Below, in pieces: positions 29,713 to 40,300 of a stretch of 64,000 nucleotides of DNA. The stretch covers positions 12,304-76,303 of the forward strand of contig CAMLNA010000007.1 of assembly GCA_946481025.1 (NCBI GenBank), read 5' to 3'. The stretch is from an uncultured Rivibacter sp. GTDB lineage: Bacteria > Pseudomonadota > Gammaproteobacteria > Burkholderiales > Burkholderiaceae. A program made the position numbers and the translations under genes. Under the pieces are notes generated by a model. The model did not search any database. It was not told the origin of the DNA and saw only the letters and a list, made by a program, of their open reading frames with translations. How positions within the stretch are numbered: position 1 is the first letter of the stretch; every line of letters begins with the position of its first letter.

Positions 29713-30912
29713 TCAGGCGACAGCGGCGATGGCCTTGACCACCGCGTCGATGTTCCTGTCGTTGAGGGCAGCAACGCAGATCCGGCCCGAATCGACGCCG
29801 TAGATCCCGAACTCGCTGCGCAGGCGCTGCATCTGCTCCTTCGTGAGGCCGGAATAGCTGAACATGCCCTTCTGCGAGGTGATGAAGGAAAAGTCCTGCT
29901 GGAGGCCGGCGGCCGAGAGCTTCTCGACCAGCGCGGTGCGCATGGCCTTGATGCGCACCCGCATGCCGGCGAGTTCTTCTTCCCATTGCTTGCGCAGTGC
30001 GGGCGTGGTCAGCACGGTGGCCACGACCTGGGCGCCGTGGGTCGGCGGGTTCGAGTAGTTGGTGCGGATCACGATCTTCAGCTGGCTCAGCACGCGGGCC
30101 GCTTCTTCCTTGCTTTCGCACACCACGCTCAACGCCCCCACCCGCTCGCCGTAGAGCGAGAAGCTCTTCGAGAACGAGGTCGAGACGAAGAAGTCGATGC
30201 CGGCGGCCAGGAACTGTCCGATCACCGCGCCGTCTTCGGCGATGCCGTCGCCGAAACCCTGGTAGGCCATGTCGAGGAAGGCCACGAGGCCGCGCGCCTT
30301 CACCGTCTCGACGACCTGCGTCCATTGCGCGGCGGTGATGTCGTAGCCGGTCGGGTTGTGGCAGCACGCGTGCAGCACGACCACGGTGCCGGCCGCGGCA
30401 GCCTTCAGCGCGCCCAGCATGCCTTCGAAGTTCACGCCCTTCCTGGCCGCGTCGTAGTACGGGTAGGACTCGACCACGAAGCCGGCATTCGTGAACAGCG
30501 CGCGGTGGTTTTCCCAGCTCGGGTCGCTGATCAGCACCTTGGCATTCGGGTTGACCTTCTTCAGGAAGTCGGCGCCGACCTTGAGCCCGCCGGTGCCGCC
30601 CAGGCCCTGCACCGTGGCCACGCGGCCGCCGGTCACCACTTCGCTGTCGTCGCCGAACACCAGCCCCTGCACTGCCTTGTCGTAGGCGGCGATGCCGTCG
30701 ATGGGCAGGTAGCCGCGCGCCTTGGGCGCCTCGGCCATCTGCCTTTCGGCCGCTTCCACGCACTTGAGCAGCGGCAGCTTGCCGTTCTCGTCGTAATAGA
30801 CGCCGACGCCGAGGTTCACCTTGTTCGGGTTCGGGTCGGCATTGAATTGCTCGTTCAGGCCCAGGATGGGGTCACGGGGCGCCATCTCGACGGCGGCAAA
30901 CAGCGAAGCCAT
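29713..30912 (-). CDS. Aromatic/aspartate aminotransferase (class Ia, TyrB-like)
   Basis: This is a 399-residue PLP enzyme that transfers the amino group between Tyr, Phe or Asp and 2-oxoglutarate. The Schiff-base Lys249 is in [16 protein letters not shown]. The family blocks [46 protein letters not shown] and the phosphate-binding SFSKSF region are all present, and the length is typical of AspC/TyrB. It ends in a strong terminator and is divergent from uvrB across 129 bases. In Burkholderiales such a single enzyme often serves both aspartate and aromatic substrates, so tyrB versus aspC is left open. Confidence 0.92.
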   Translation of the reverse strand: MASLFAAVEMAPRDPILGLNEQFNADPNPNKVNLGVGVYYDENGKLPLLKCVEAAERQMAEAPKARGYLPIDGIAAYDKAVQGLVFGDDSEVVTGGRVATVQGLGGTGGLKVGADFLKKVNPNAKVLISDPSWENHRALFTNAGFVVESYPYYDAARKGVNFEGMLGALKAAAAGTVVVLHACCHNPTGYDITAAQWTQVVETVKARGLVAFLDMAYQGFGDGIAEDGAVIGQFLAAGIDFFVSTSFSKSFSLYGERVGALSVVCESKEEAARVLSQLKIVIRTNYSNPPTHGAQVVATVLTTPALRKQWEEELAGMRVRIKAMRTALVEKLSAAGLQQDFSFITSQKGMFSYSGLTKEQMQRLRSEFGIYGVDSGRICVAALNDRNIDAVVKAIAAVA

Positions 30913-31041
30913 GGGAGGTCAGTCCTTGTCAGTGGTCAGGGGAAGGGGAATCGGCTAGTCTCGTCGGCCGCCCTGCCGATCCGCGCGATCCGCGTGTCCA
31001 GGCAGCCTGTGGCGAGCGGAACTGCCTCAATTTTAAGCCCC

Positions 31042-33144
31042 ATGCCCGACCTCACCGAAGTCAACGCTCCCGATGCCGGCGCCGCCCGGCCGGGCGAATT
31101 CGTCACCTACCCGGACTCGCCCTTCCAGCTGTTCCAGCCGTACCCGCCGGCCGGCGACCAGCCCACCGCCATTGCGCAGCTGGTCGAAGGCGTGCGCGAC
31201 GGCGAGGTGTTCCAGACGCTGCTGGGCGTCACCGGTTCGGGCAAGACCTTCACGATGGCGAACGTGATCGCCCAGCTGGGCCGCCCTGCCATCGTGTTCG
31301 CGCCCAACAAGACGCTGGCCGCGCAGCTGTACAGCGAGTTCCGCGAGTTCTTCCCCAAGAACGCGGTCGAGTACTTCGTCAGCTACTACGACTACTACCA
31401 GCCCGAGGCCTACGTGCCGCAGCGCGACCTGTTCATCGAGAAGGACTCGTCGATCAACGAGCACATCGAGCAGATGCGGCTGTCGGCCACCAAGAGCGTG
31501 CTGGAGCGGCGCGACACGGTGATCGTGGCCACGGTGAGCGCGATCTACGGCATCGGCAAGCCGGAGGACTACACCCAGATGCGCATGATCGTGCGCACCG
31601 GTGACAAGGTGGGGCAGCGCGACGTCATTGCGCAGCTCATCACCATGCAGTACACGCGCAACGAGATGGACTTCTCGCGCGGTACCTTTCGCGTGCGCGG
31701 CGACACCATCGACGTGTTTCCTGCCGAACACTCCGAGCTCGCCATCCGCATCGAGCTGTTCGACGACGAGATCGAGTCGCTCTCGCTGCTCGACCCGTTG
31801 ACCGGGCGCATCCGCCAGAAGGTGCCGCGCTTCGTGGTCTACCCGTCGAGCCACTACGTCACGCCGCGCGAGCAGGTGCTGCGCGCCATCGGCACCATCA
31901 AGGAAGAGCTGCGCTGGCGCCTCGACGAGCTGGTGAAGGCCGGCAAGCTGGTGGAAGCCCAGCGGCTGGAGCAGCGCACCCGCTTCGACCTCGAGATGCT
32001 GCAGGAAGTGGGCCACTGCAAGGGCATCGAGAACTACACCCGCCACCTGTCGGGCGCGATGCCGGGCGACCCGCCGCCCACCCTGGTCGACTACCTGCCC
32101 AAGGACTCGCTCATGTTCCTGGACGAAAGCCACGTGCTGATCGGCCAGCTGGGCGGCATGTTCAACGGCGACCGGGCGCGCAAGACCACCCTGGTCGAGT
32201 ACGGCTTCCGCCTGCCGTCGGCGCTGGACAACCGGCCGCTCAAGTTCGAGGAATTCGAGACCAAGATGCGGCAGGTGGTGTTCGTGTCGGCCACGCCGGC
32301 CGCCTACGAGCAGCAACATGCCGGGCAGGTGGTCGAGCAGCTGGTGCGGCCCACCGGCCTCATCGATCCGGTGGTGACGGTGCGGCCGGCCACCCACCAG
32401 GTGGACGACGTGCTGCAGGAGATCCACGACCGCGTGGCCAAGAACGAGCGGGTGCTCATCACCACGCTGACCAAGCGCATGGCCGAGCAGCTCACCGACT
32501 ACCTGGCCGACAACGGCGTGAAGGTGCGCTACCTGCACTCCGACGTCGACACCGTCGAGCGGGTGGAGATCATCCGCGACCTGCGCCTGGGCACCTTCGA
32601 CGTGCTGGTGGGCATCAACCTGCTGCGCGAGGGGCTCGACATCCCCGAGGTGTCGCTGGTGGCCATCCTCGACGCCGACAAGGAAGGTTTCCTGCGCGCC
32701 GAGCGCTCGCTCATCCAGACCATCGGCCGGGCCGCCCGCAACGTGAACGGCCAGGCGATCCTGTATGCCGACCGGATCACCGACTCGATGCGCCGCGCCA
32801 TCGACGAAACCGAGCGCCGGCGCGCCAAGCAGATCGCCCACAACGAGGCGCACGGCATCACGCCGCGCAGCGTGCGCAAGCAGGTCAAGGAGATGATCGA
32901 CGGCGTCTACTCGGCCCAGGCCAAGGACGACCAGAAGGCCCAGCAGGCCGCCGAGATCGAGGCGCTTTCCGAGAAGGACCTCGGCAAGCGGATCAAGCAG
33001 CTCGAGAAGCAGATGCTCGAGCACGCCCGCAACCTCGAGTTCGAGAAGGCGGCCCGCATCCGCGACCAGCTGGCCCAGCTGAAGGACCAGGTCTTCGGTG
33101 CCCACGGCAGCGACAACGTCGTGCCGTTCACCGGCCAGAAGTGA
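31042..33144 (+). CDS. uvrB: Excinuclease ABC subunit B
   Basis: This is a 700-residue DNA-damage-recognition helicase of nucleotide excision repair, which works with UvrA and UvrC. Walker A is GVTGSGKT (62-69), followed by the beta-hairpin [16 protein letters not shown] that clamps DNA, the DEAD-like LMFLDESHV, helicase motif V/VI ([30 protein letters not shown], and QTIGRAARN), and a C-terminal UVR domain ([23 protein letters not shown]). The ATG at 31042 starts the protein; the much longer open frame upstream is a shadow of the divergent aminotransferase gene. About 20 residues precede the conserved [14 protein letters not shown], slightly longer than in E. coli. No LexA box was seen in the 129-base promoter region. 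Confidence 0.97.
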   Translation: MPDLTEVNAPDAGAARPGEFVTYPDSPFQLFQPYPPAGDQPTAIAQLVEGVRDGEVFQTLLGVTGSGKTFTMANVIAQLGRPAIVFAPNKTLAAQLYSEFREFFPKNAVEYFVSYYDYYQPEAYVPQRDLFIEKDSSINEHIEQMRLSATKSVLERRDTVIVATVSAIYGIGKPEDYTQMRMIVRTGDKVGQRDVIAQLITMQYTRNEMDFSRGTFRVRGDTIDVFPAEHSELAIRIELFDDEIESLSLLDPLTGRIRQKVPRFVVYPSSHYVTPREQVLRAIGTIKEELRWRLDELVKAGKLVEAQRLEQRTRFDLEMLQEVGHCKGIENYTRHLSGAMPGDPPPTLVDYLPKDSLMFLDESHVLIGQLGGMFNGDRARKTTLVEYGFRLPSALDNRPLKFEEFETKMRQVVFVSATPAAYEQQHAGQVVEQLVRPTGLIDPVVTVRPATHQVDDVLQEIHDRVAKNERVLITTLTKRMAEQLTDYLADNGVKVRYLHSDVDTVERVEIIRDLRLGTFDVLVGINLLREGLDIPEVSLVAILDADKEGFLRAERSLIQTIGRAARNVNGQAILYADRITDSMRRAIDETERRRAKQIAHNEAHGITPRSVRKQVKEMIDGVYSAQAKDDQKAQQAAEIEALSEKDLGKRIKQLEKQMLEHARNLEFEKAARIRDQLAQLKDQVFGAHGSDNVVPFTGQK

Positions 33145-33190
33145 GCCGGGGCGGCGTCCGCCGGGAGGCGGGCCGCCGCGTGCCGGCGCA

Positions 33191-34711
33191 TCACGCCGCC
33201 GGCAGGAAGTCGATCGGGTAGGTGATCGTGATCGGCGGCACGCCCTGCTTGACGCCGAAGTTGAACTTCAGCACCCGCTCGACGACTTCGGCCGAGAGGG
33301 TGGGCGAGGCGAGGTCGGTCGACTTCACCGCGCAGGCCGACACCTGGCCATCGGGCTCGATGGTGAGGCGCAGCACCATCTTGCCCTTGAGGCTGGGGTC
33401 GTTGCGCAGCTCGCGGTTGTAGATGCGATACAGCGCCGCCTTGTAGCGGTCGAACACGATCTGGATCTCCTCGTCGGTGCGCGAAGGCGCGGCGCCCTGG
33501 CTGAGCGGGCGGGCGTCCGCCAGCGCGGTGCCGGTGCTGCTTTGCACCTTGGCCACCTTCACGCCGCCGCCGCCTCCGCCTGCGTTGCTGCTGCCGCCGC
33601 CTCCGAGGCCGCTGCCGCCGAAGCCGTTGCCGCCGCCCCCGCCGCCGGTGCCCGTGCCTGCACCCCCCGCGCCGCCGCCGCCGTTGCCGTTGCGGCTGAT
33701 GGCCGCCACGTTGATGCCGCCGCTGCCGGCGCCCACCTGCGACACGATCAGCGAGCGGGTCGTGGCCGTTCCCGGCGCGATCTGCCCGGTGGTGGACACC
33801 ACGCCCTCTGCGCCCACCTTCACCGGCCCCGAGCTGTCGATCAGGCCTGCGAATTCGTTCTGGTGCGCCAGCACGCCCTTGGTCTGTGCCGACGCCCGCG
33901 CCACCTGCTGCGCGTCGGGCGTGCCGGTCGGGTTGTCGGTCAGCGGTCCGGGCGGGCGCGGGTCGTTCTCGGCCGCCTGGGCCAGGCGGGCCGGCTGCGG
34001 GCTGGCCGACCGGGGCGCTGCCGTGCGGTCGGACGACTTGTAGTCCTGCGGCTTGCGCTCCGGCTTCTTCGGCTCTTCCTTCTTCTTCACGATGAGCTCG
34101 GCAACATGCTCGGGGATGAACTGCTCCTGCCGCTTCTCGTGCGCCGGCTTGAACAGGAACACGACCGAACCCACCGACAGCGAAACCAGCACGCTCGCCA
34201 GGAACACCTTGCGATAGCGCCGGTCGTCTTCGCCGTTGCGCGACCACGGCATGACCAGCGGCCGGTACGGGATCTCGGAGGGGTCGCGGAAGACCTGCAA
34301 CTCCTGGCGCTGGGCCTCGGCCTCTTCTTCCAGGTCGACCAGCTCGGTGTTGAGTCGCCGCAGCGTGCCGGTCTCGACGTCGATCTCGTGCTGCACCTGC
34401 TCGCGGCGCAGCTGGACGTCGGCGACCTTGTCCTCGAAGGTGGCCACCTGCTCGCGCGCCTTCTGCAGCTGCGTGTCCGGTGAGTAGCGGGTGATGTCGC
34501 GATGCCAGAACAGGTCGGCCGCGCCGGCCGCGTCGAGCTCGCCCAGCGCGTCGAGGATCGTGCCGAGCAGGTGGAACTTGCGTCGCTCACCCGCACAGGC
34601 GTGGAGCTCGGCATCGAGCTCGGCCCGGCGCTGCTCGAGCACTTCGAGGATGCGGCTGACCTTTGCGATGCCGAGCGTCTGCTCTTGCAGGGACAGGGTT
34701 GTTGTAGTCAC
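33191..34711 (-). CDS. AgmX/PglI-type TonB-like protein (GltG/GltJ-like)
   Basis: This 506-residue protein is probably the force-transmitting, periplasm-spanning part of the ExbB/ExbD complex encoded just upstream. A cytoplasmic N-terminus (1-165) ends in a coiled coil (about 80-140). One membrane helix (VFLASVLVSLSVGSVVFLF, about 169-187) follows, then a Lys/Pro/Glu stretch (KKKEEPKKPERKPQ) as in TonB, a long linker with an extreme Gly run (about 340-395), and a C-terminal AgmX/PglI domain (FDRYKAALYRIYNRELRND ... KGKMVLRLTIEPDGQV). The start is GTG 34711. It is the last gene of the operon, 21 bases after an exbD gene. Similar proteins act in Myxococcus gliding motility, but whether motility is involved here is unknown. 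Confidence 0.85.
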   Translation of the reverse strand: MTTTTLSLQEQTLGIAKVSRILEVLEQRRAELDAELHACAGERRKFHLLGTILDALGELDAAGAADLFWHRDITRYSPDTQLQKAREQVATFEDKVADVQLRREQVQHEIDVETGTLRRLNTELVDLEEEAEAQRQELQVFRDPSEIPYRPLVMPWSRNGEDDRRYRKVFLASVLVSLSVGSVVFLFKPAHEKRQEQFIPEHVAELIVKKKEEPKKPERKPQDYKSSDRTAAPRSASPQPARLAQAAENDPRPPGPLTDNPTGTPDAQQVARASAQTKGVLAHQNEFAGLIDSSGPVKVGAEGVVSTTGQIAPGTATTRSLIVSQVGAGSGGINVAAISRNGNGGGGAGGAGTGTGGGGGGNGFGGSGLGGGGSSNAGGGGGGVKVAKVQSSTGTALADARPLSQGAAPSRTDEEIQIVFDRYKAALYRIYNRELRNDPSLKGKMVLRLTIEPDGQVSACAVKSTDLASPTLSAEVVERVLKFNFGVKQGVPPITITYPIDFLPAA

Positions 34712-34732
34712 GGCGGGAGATCCCCGTTGTCT

Positions 34733-35224
34733 TTACATCTGGTTCACGGCGAAGGAGATCTTTCCGAAGCCGGCATTGCTGCTGGACAGCATGACCTTCT
34801 TGAGCACCTTGAACGGGACGAACTGGTCGGCCACGATCGTGACCTCGGTGTGCATGCCGGCCTGGTCGGCGCGCTGCTCGGCCTCGGCCTCGGCCTTGAT
34901 GCGCTCGATGGCCTGGCGTATCGGCGCGATCTCGAGTTCGTCGCTGGCCACCACTTCGGCCATGGAGACGACGCTCTGGCCCTGCACCCGCACGTCGCGG
35001 TCGGACAGCACGACCACCACCGACTGCCGCGGCGAGGTGTCCACGCCCGAGATCGGCAGGATCACGTTTTCAGGCGGATCGAGCTCGACACCGGTGCCCT
35101 GGTTGACCAGCAGGTAGAGCACCAGCACGATGAAGATGTCCATCAGCGACGTCAGCATCATCCCGGCCGAGTCGCCCTTGGTTTCCTTGTGCGCCTTGCG
35201 GCGCTTGCCCAGGACAAGACTCAT
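34733..35224 (-). CDS. ExbD/TolR-family proton-channel subunit (Asp-containing paralogue)
   Basis: This is a 163-residue inner-membrane protein with a short cytoplasmic basic N-terminus, one membrane helix (MLTSLMDIFIVLVLYLLV) and a periplasmic ExbD/TolR domain. Asp29 in SLMDIF is the conserved residue that carries protons in ExbD and TolR. Its ATG overlaps the stop of the second exbD gene by four bases, implying coupled translation and fixed stoichiometry. With the ExbB homologue it should form a proton-driven motor feeding the AgmX-type protein. The Agl motor of Myxococcus also has two TolR-like subunits (AglQ, AglS) and one TolQ-like subunit (AglR), the same composition as here. Confidence 0.9.
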   Translation of the reverse strand: MSLVLGKRRKAHKETKGDSAGMMLTSLMDIFIVLVLYLLVNQGTGVELDPPENVILPISGVDTSPRQSVVVVLSDRDVRVQGQSVVSMAEVVASDELEIAPIRQAIERIKAEAEAEQRADQAGMHTEVTIVADQFVPFKVLKKVMLSSSNAGFGKISFAVNQM

Positions 35225-35709
35225 GGTGCATCCCCCACCGTCACGTTGGGAAACAGCGTGATGCGAAGGCGCTGCGAGCCTTCGCGCGGCCCGCGGATCT
35301 CGACGAACTTGAGCGCGTCCATCACGGCGATCATGGCGGCGTAGCCGATGTCGGGCTCCACCAGCAGGATCGCGTCCCGCTTGCCCGGGTACTGGTCCTT
35401 CAGCAGCTTGAGCTTCTGCGACAGCCCGGCCGTGTCGTAGCGGTCGCCCAGCTTCGGCAGGCGGTCGGTCACTTCCTTGCCGTTGCCGATCTCCAGGCCG
35501 TCGTGGCGCACCATGACCTCGATCACCACGGGGGCCAGCTCCTTGCCGGCCTCGGCGGGGCCGCTGCCTTGCGGCGGCATGTTGAGCTCCTGGATGGTGA
35601 TCTTCGAGAAGACCGCCGACAGCAGCAGGAAGGAGACCAGCACGACCAGGATGTTCAGCAGGGTCGTGAGCTCCAGCTCCTCCGACTCATGACGCTTTCT
35701 TTTCAGCAT
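35221..35709 (-). CDS. ExbD/TolR-family subunit with Asn in place of the proton-carrying Asp
   Basis: This is a 162-residue paralogue with a basic/acidic N-terminus (MLKRKRHESEELELTTLL), one membrane helix (ILVVLVSFLLLSAVF) and a periplasmic ExbD-like domain (AVIEVMVRHDGLEI-type strands, DRYDTAGLSQKLKLLKDQYP). At the position of the catalytic Asp it has Asn19 (TTLLNILVVL; codon AAC read on the minus strand). The partner encoded next keeps the Asp. It overlaps both neighbours (4 bases with the next exbD, 23 bases with the exbB homologue), so the three are made together. A structural or regulatory role in a mixed ExbD dimer is likely. Confidence 0.88.
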   Translation of the reverse strand: MLKRKRHESEELELTTLLNILVVLVSFLLLSAVFSKITIQELNMPPQGSGPAEAGKELAPVVIEVMVRHDGLEIGNGKEVTDRLPKLGDRYDTAGLSQKLKLLKDQYPGKRDAILLVEPDIGYAAMIAVMDALKFVEIRGPREGSQRLRITLFPNVTVGDAP

Positions 35710-36370
35710 AGTCGTGCAGGTGCGAGATGCGGGCGGTCGCGCCGGCGCGGACGATCATGTTGATCGTCTTGAGGGCGGCGATCTCCAGGCCGGCCACGAT
35801 GTGGCTGGCCTTGGTGTTGAGCAGCAGGCTGAAGGTGAGCATCGGCATGGCGATCAGCAGCCCGGTGGCCGTGCAGCTCATGGCTTCGGAGATCGACATC
35901 GACAGCAGGGCCGACTTCTCCGACGGGGCGGCGGTCGCCACCGCGGCGAACGCGCCGATCAGGCCCACGATGGTGCCGAACAGGCCGAGCAGGGTGGCGA
36001 GGTTCGCGAACAGCGACAGGTAGGAGATGCGCTTCTCGAACTGCGGTGCGATCGACTGCAGCACTTCCTCCATCGCCAGCTCGATGTCGTTGCGACGGCG
36101 CACCACGCCTTCGTTCTCGAGGCCGGCGTTGAGCAGCGTGGCGACGGCGGACTTGTCCTCGCGGGTGATCTCGCGGGCCTTGTCGAACTGGCCTTCGTGG
36201 AGCAGCGGCTGGATCTGCTCCCAGGTGCGGCGGTTGGCGCGGGTGGCGCGAATGAGCACGAAATAGCGCTCGGCGACGACGCCCAGGCCGATGAAGCCCA
36301 CCACGATGATGGGGATCACCCAGATGCCGCCTGCGGCAATGAACCTGATGGCTCCCGAAAGGTACTCCAT
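35687..36370 (-). CDS. MotA/TolQ/ExbB-family proton channel protein
   Basis: This is a 227-residue inner-membrane channel subunit. Three helices are visible: about 8-30 (RFIAAGGIWVIPIIVVGFIG), 108-132 (LFANLATLLGLFGTIVGLIG) and 155-180 (EAMSCTATGLLIAMPMLTFS), with a large cytoplasmic loop between the first two, as in ExbB/TolQ. The two polar Thr residues that line the ExbB pore are kept (GTIVG and CTATG). ATG 36370 has AAGGAG eight bases upstream; the TTG at 36376 is less likely. It is the first of three overlapping motor genes and should form a pentamer around the two ExbD paralogues. Confidence 0.92.
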   Translation of the reverse strand: MEYLSGAIRFIAAGGIWVIPIIVVGFIGLGVVAERYFVLIRATRANRRTWEQIQPLLHEGQFDKAREITREDKSAVATLLNAGLENEGVVRRRNDIELAMEEVLQSIAPQFEKRISYLSLFANLATLLGLFGTIVGLIGAFAAVATAAPSEKSALLSMSISEAMSCTATGLLIAMPMLTFSLLLNTKASHIVAGLEIAALKTINMIVRAGATARISHLHDYAEKKAS

Positions 36371-36392
36371 TGTCAAACTCCTTCGACTGACA

Positions 36393-36701
36393 TTAGTTGC
36401 GTTGGCTTAGCTTGTAGAACTCGAGTCCGCGTAGAAACGATGGCTTGTCGATGGGGGCGATCTCCTGGCTCAGCAGACTCGACCTGAAGTCGGTGTCCCT
36501 TCCGATTTCCGAGCTCTTCCACGGGATGATGGTCAGCGACTTGGGCGTTTCGCTGTTGCCGACGATGGACATGCCGGAGACCTCCTTGGCCTCGCCTTCG
36601 TCGGCCTTCCTGGCGGGCTTGTCGGCCTTCGACTTGTCCTGTGCCATGGCGGCGCCGGCGCACAGCAGCAGGCCCGCAATGCAGAGCGCCTTCACCGTCA
36701 T
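36393..36701 (-). CDS. Small secreted protein of the motor operon, unknown function
   Basis: This is a 102-residue protein with a clear signal peptide ([21 protein letters not shown]), a Lys/Asp/Glu-rich linker, and a compact C-terminal block ([36 protein letters not shown]). I do not recognise a named family. Its ATG overlaps the TPR lipoprotein stop by four bases and it ends 22 bases before the exbB homologue, so it is an integral operon member. The size and position recall GltF between GltE and GltG in Myxococcus, but no sequence match is claimed. A periplasmic adaptor of the motor is the best guess. Confidence 0.8.
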   Translation of the reverse strand: MTVKALCIAGLLLCAGAAMAQDKSKADKPARKADEGEAKEVSGMSIVGNSETPKSLTIIPWKSSEIGRDTDFRSSLLSQEIAPIDKPSFLRGLEFYKLSQRN

Positions 36702-37333
36702 TGCGGGCCTTTCGCGCCGCTGCGCTTTTGCAGGTCGGCGATCCAGATCTGCACGGTCTTGTCGTTCGGCGCGCTCTGCGCATAACGCTGGTAGTGGTCG
36801 ATCGCGCATGCGTAGTCCTTCAGGTAGAGATCGCAGAGGACGCCCAGGTTCTTGTGGGCCATCGCGAAGTGCGGGTGTTTCGCCAGCGTGTGCTCGTAGG
36901 TGGCGCGCGCTTCGGCGAACCGCCCCGCCGTGCGGTACAGCAGCGCCAGCTCGTTGCCGGCCACCGGGTTGGCGGGCTCGATGGCCAGCGCCTTCTTGAG
37001 CTGGGCTTCGGCAAGCTCGGGCTTGTCCTGCTTCTTGTGGACGAGCGCGAGGTTGATCGCCGGGATGGGGTTGTCGGGCAGGGCCTGGGCCAGCTTGCCG
37101 AAGGCCTCGGCGGCGCGGTCGTACTGCTCGGCCTTCGCCAGGGCCATGGCTGCCTCGAGGTCGGCCTGTTGCTGGGGCGTGACCGGCGCGGCTTCCGGGG
37201 GTTGCGCCGAGGCGGCGGGTGGGGCCGCTTTCGGGGTCTGCTGCGTCGTGGCGCAGCCCTGCAACGCCGCGGCGAAGGCCAGCAGCAGGAAGGTGGGCGC
37301 CATGCCGCGGCGCGAGTGGGCGGCGGGTTTCAT
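36698..37333 (-). CDS. TPR lipoprotein of the motor operon (GltE-like)
   Basis: This is a 211-residue lipoprotein: the signal peptide ends in a lipobox with Cys27 (AAALQGC). A Pro/Ala/Gln-rich linker leads to about four TPR units (for example [20 protein letters not shown] and [16 protein letters not shown], then the [20 protein letters not shown] unit). The residue after the lipid Cys is Ala, which permits outer-membrane sorting. Both ends overlap neighbouring genes by four bases. A TPR lipoprotein next to a giant TPR protein and an ExbB/ExbD motor is the GltD-GltE-Agl pattern, which supports a scaffold role at the periplasmic face of the outer membrane. Confidence 0.86.
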   Translation of the reverse strand: MKPAAHSRRGMAPTFLLLAFAAALQGCATTQQTPKAAPPAASAQPPEAAPVTPQQQADLEAAMALAKAEQYDRAAEAFGKLAQALPDNPIPAINLALVHKKQDKPELAEAQLKKALAIEPANPVAGNELALLYRTAGRFAEARATYEHTLAKHPHFAMAHKNLGVLCDLYLKDYACAIDHYQRYAQSAPNDKTVQIWIADLQKRSGAKGPQ

Positions 37334-40300
37334 TTCTTGCGGGCTCCCTTCCTGGTAGGGGCCGGCGCCGCCTTCGCTGCGACGGGGGCTGCAGGCGACG
37401 TGCCGGGTTCGCTCTTCGCCGCGGTGCTGTCGCGCGCTTCCGACGGCGCCGGCTGCTGCGCGGGCATGGCCACGGGCGCCAGTTCCTGCACGGCGGGTGC
37501 CGGTGCGGCAGCCACCACCGCCGGCTCGCGCCTTTCGGTGAGCCGGTCGAAGGCGGCCTGGCGGTTGAAGGTCTCGACCCAGCCGCTGCTTTCCTCGAAC
37601 TTCGCAAAACGCGCAGGCAGCAGCCTGGCGAGCTTGGCAAAGCTCCTGTCGACCCACTTGTTGTAGACGCCCAGCGTCACCAGGTCGGTGTTCTTCTGGT
37701 GCACCTCGATGGCCTTTTCCTCGAACGGATAGGCCTGCTCCTCGAGGGCCAGCTCGTACTGCTCCTTCTCGGCGGCGCTCAGGTTGCGAGGGCGCTGCGA
37801 CTCCACCAGCGAGCGGTTGAAGTCGTGGTACATCTCGGCCAGGTAGTAGCTCGCGGCCGCGGTGGTCTCGCCGATCTCGTAGCGCAGGATGGACTCGAAG
37901 CCGTCCTTCACCTGCTTGAGCGCTGCCTTCTTCTTCGCCAGGTTCTTGTCGAAGGGCTCCACCAGGCGGATCTGCGCGTAGTCGTCGAACACCGGCTCGG
38001 TGAGCACCAGCAGCGACGAGGCCGCGAGGTAGCGGGTGCGCTCGGTGCGCTCCTTGCCGCCGGCGGCGTCGGCACTGACGATGGCCTTGAGCTCGGCATG
38101 GTAGGCCGCGGTGTCGTTGCGCGACTTCAGCAGGCCCGCGACCTTGAAGCGCGTCTCGACGGCCACGTCCAGCGGCTTGGGGAAGCTCGCGATGTAGCGT
38201 CGATAGACCGCCACGGCCTTGTCCGCTTCGCCGGCCTGCACGTACAGGTCGCCGGCCAGCTGCAGCGCGGCGCTGCGCACTTCGGGGTCCTTGGACTCCG
38301 ACTCGGCCCGTTCGTATTCGCCGGCCGCAAGCGCCAGCTTGCCGGCTTCGCGGTAGACGTGCGCCACCTTCTTGGTCACCTCGGACTGCAGCTTGTGGCC
38401 CGGGTGGTTGCTGCGGAAGGCGGTGAGTGCCTGGGCGGCGCCGTCCCAGTCCTTGAGCTGGATGAGCGCCGCGGCGCCGTCGTAGTCGGCGTTGGGCCGG
38501 ATGCTCGACGTGGGGGCGGCCTGGGCCACGCGCAGGAAGTGCTGCGCGGCGGTCTTGTGGTCGCCCTGCCTGCCGGCTTCCTCGCCCTGCTTGTAGATGG
38601 CCGCCGCCAGGTTCTCGACGAGGTTGGCGCGCGCCTTGTCGCCATCGGCCACCAGCGGCAGCGACTGGACGTAGGCTTCCTCGGCGTCCTTGTAGCGTCC
38701 CAGCTCGAACGACGAGTGCGCGAGCGTGACCCAGGACGTGCGACGCAGCGGTTGCTCGGCATTCGGGAACATCGCGATGAACTTGCGGCTGTTCGCGGCT
38801 GCCTGGGCGTAGTCCTTCGCCTCGAAGATGTCGTCGATGGCCGCGCTCATCACCAGCGCGGCCTTCTCGTGGCGCGGGAAGGTCTCGGCAAATTTCAGCG
38901 AGCTGCGGATGGTCTCCTGCGCCGCGCGGGGCTTCTGCTCGGCCGCCACCGTGCCCAGGCCCTTGCGGTGCGAGTACACGGCGGCGTAGCCCGCCTCGGC
39001 GGACTTCTCGTGTGCCGGGTAGTCGTAGGCGGTGCGCTCGAACTCGACCGCCGCATCGGCGAACGAGGCGTTCTCCAGCAACAGCTCGGCCAGCTGGTGG
39101 TTCACCGCCGGGGACTCGGCTTCCTTCGGGAAGGAGGCGAGGTAGTCGCGGTACCAGCGCATCGCCTCGCGGAAGTTCTCGGGCTTGTCCTTCTCGAACT
39201 TCTTTTCCTGGTACAGCGCGTGGTAGTGGTTGGCCAGCTCCTTGAGGCTGGCCTTCACGTAGCCCACCACCTCGGGCGAGTCCTTGACGTCGAAGTGGTG
39301 CCAGTACGGCGACTTGAGCCCGTAGCTGACGACGAATTCCTTGTTGGCATCGATCACCAGCTTGGGGAAGCCGCCGCGCTTGTAGATGTCGATGACGCGG
39401 GTGTCGTAATGCGGTGCGACCTTGTGGAAGGGCTCGCGCTTCACGAAGGCCTTGTAGGTGACGGCCGCATCGTTGTAGCGCAGCTTGTCGAGGTAGTACT
39501 CGGCCAGGTTGCCGTAGACGTTGACCTCGTAGCTGCGCTTGCCGAGCTTGTCGAAGTAGGCGTTGACCGCCTCCGAGCCGCCCTGGTTCGAGAACGCGAG
39601 GCTGATGACGCGGTAGGTGTCGTCCACCCGCTGGGCCTCCAGCGGGTCCTTGGGCTTGTCGAAGTCGTAGCCGGTCTTGATCTTGTGGTCGAGCAGGGCG
39701 GTGAAGCGCTGCAGCGCCTCGTCGTACATGTCCTGCTTGTAGAAGGTCCAGCCCAGCTTGTAGAGCGAGAGCTCGTAGAACTGCGAGGCCGCGCCCTTGT
39801 CGGCGATCGAGAGGTAGGCCTTCTCGGCCGTGAGCCACTTCCTGCGGGTGAACCAGTATTCGCCGATGCGGAACTGCACCTCGTCGACGTAGCGCGACTT
39901 CGGGTACTCCTTGACGATGCGGTTCATCACGCCCATCGCCTGGTCGGTCATGCCGAGCTCGTCGTAGGCGCGCGAGAGCTGGTAGAGCACCTGGTCGTTG
40001 CGCTCGTAGTGCGGGTGCCGGGCGAGCAGCTTCTGATAGAGCGCGATCGCCTCGCCCGCTTCGCCCTGCAGCTCGACCGGCGTGCCGTCCGGCGATCCGA
40101 CCGCGGCGGGGGGCGCGGCCTGGATCGCGTCGGCCTGCATGGCGCGCGCCTCGAAGTCGCGGCTCGATTCCTTGGCGATGGCCCTGGCGATCGCAGGCGG
40201 TGCCTTGCCCTTGGCTGCCGCGGGCCTCGCGGCAGCCGCCTTCCGGACCACCGGGGGCGGTGCCAGCACCGCAGCCTTGGGCGACGCGGCTGCGGCGGTG

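Noticed and set aside
29986..31041. Upstream extension of the uvrB reading frame by about 350 codons
   Set aside because: It reads antisense through the aminotransferase gene; UvrB homology begins soon after the ATG at 31042.
30913..31041. Possible LexA (SOS) box upstream of uvrB
   Set aside because: No CTG-N10-CAG match with the AT-rich centre of the betaproteobacterial consensus was found in this interval.
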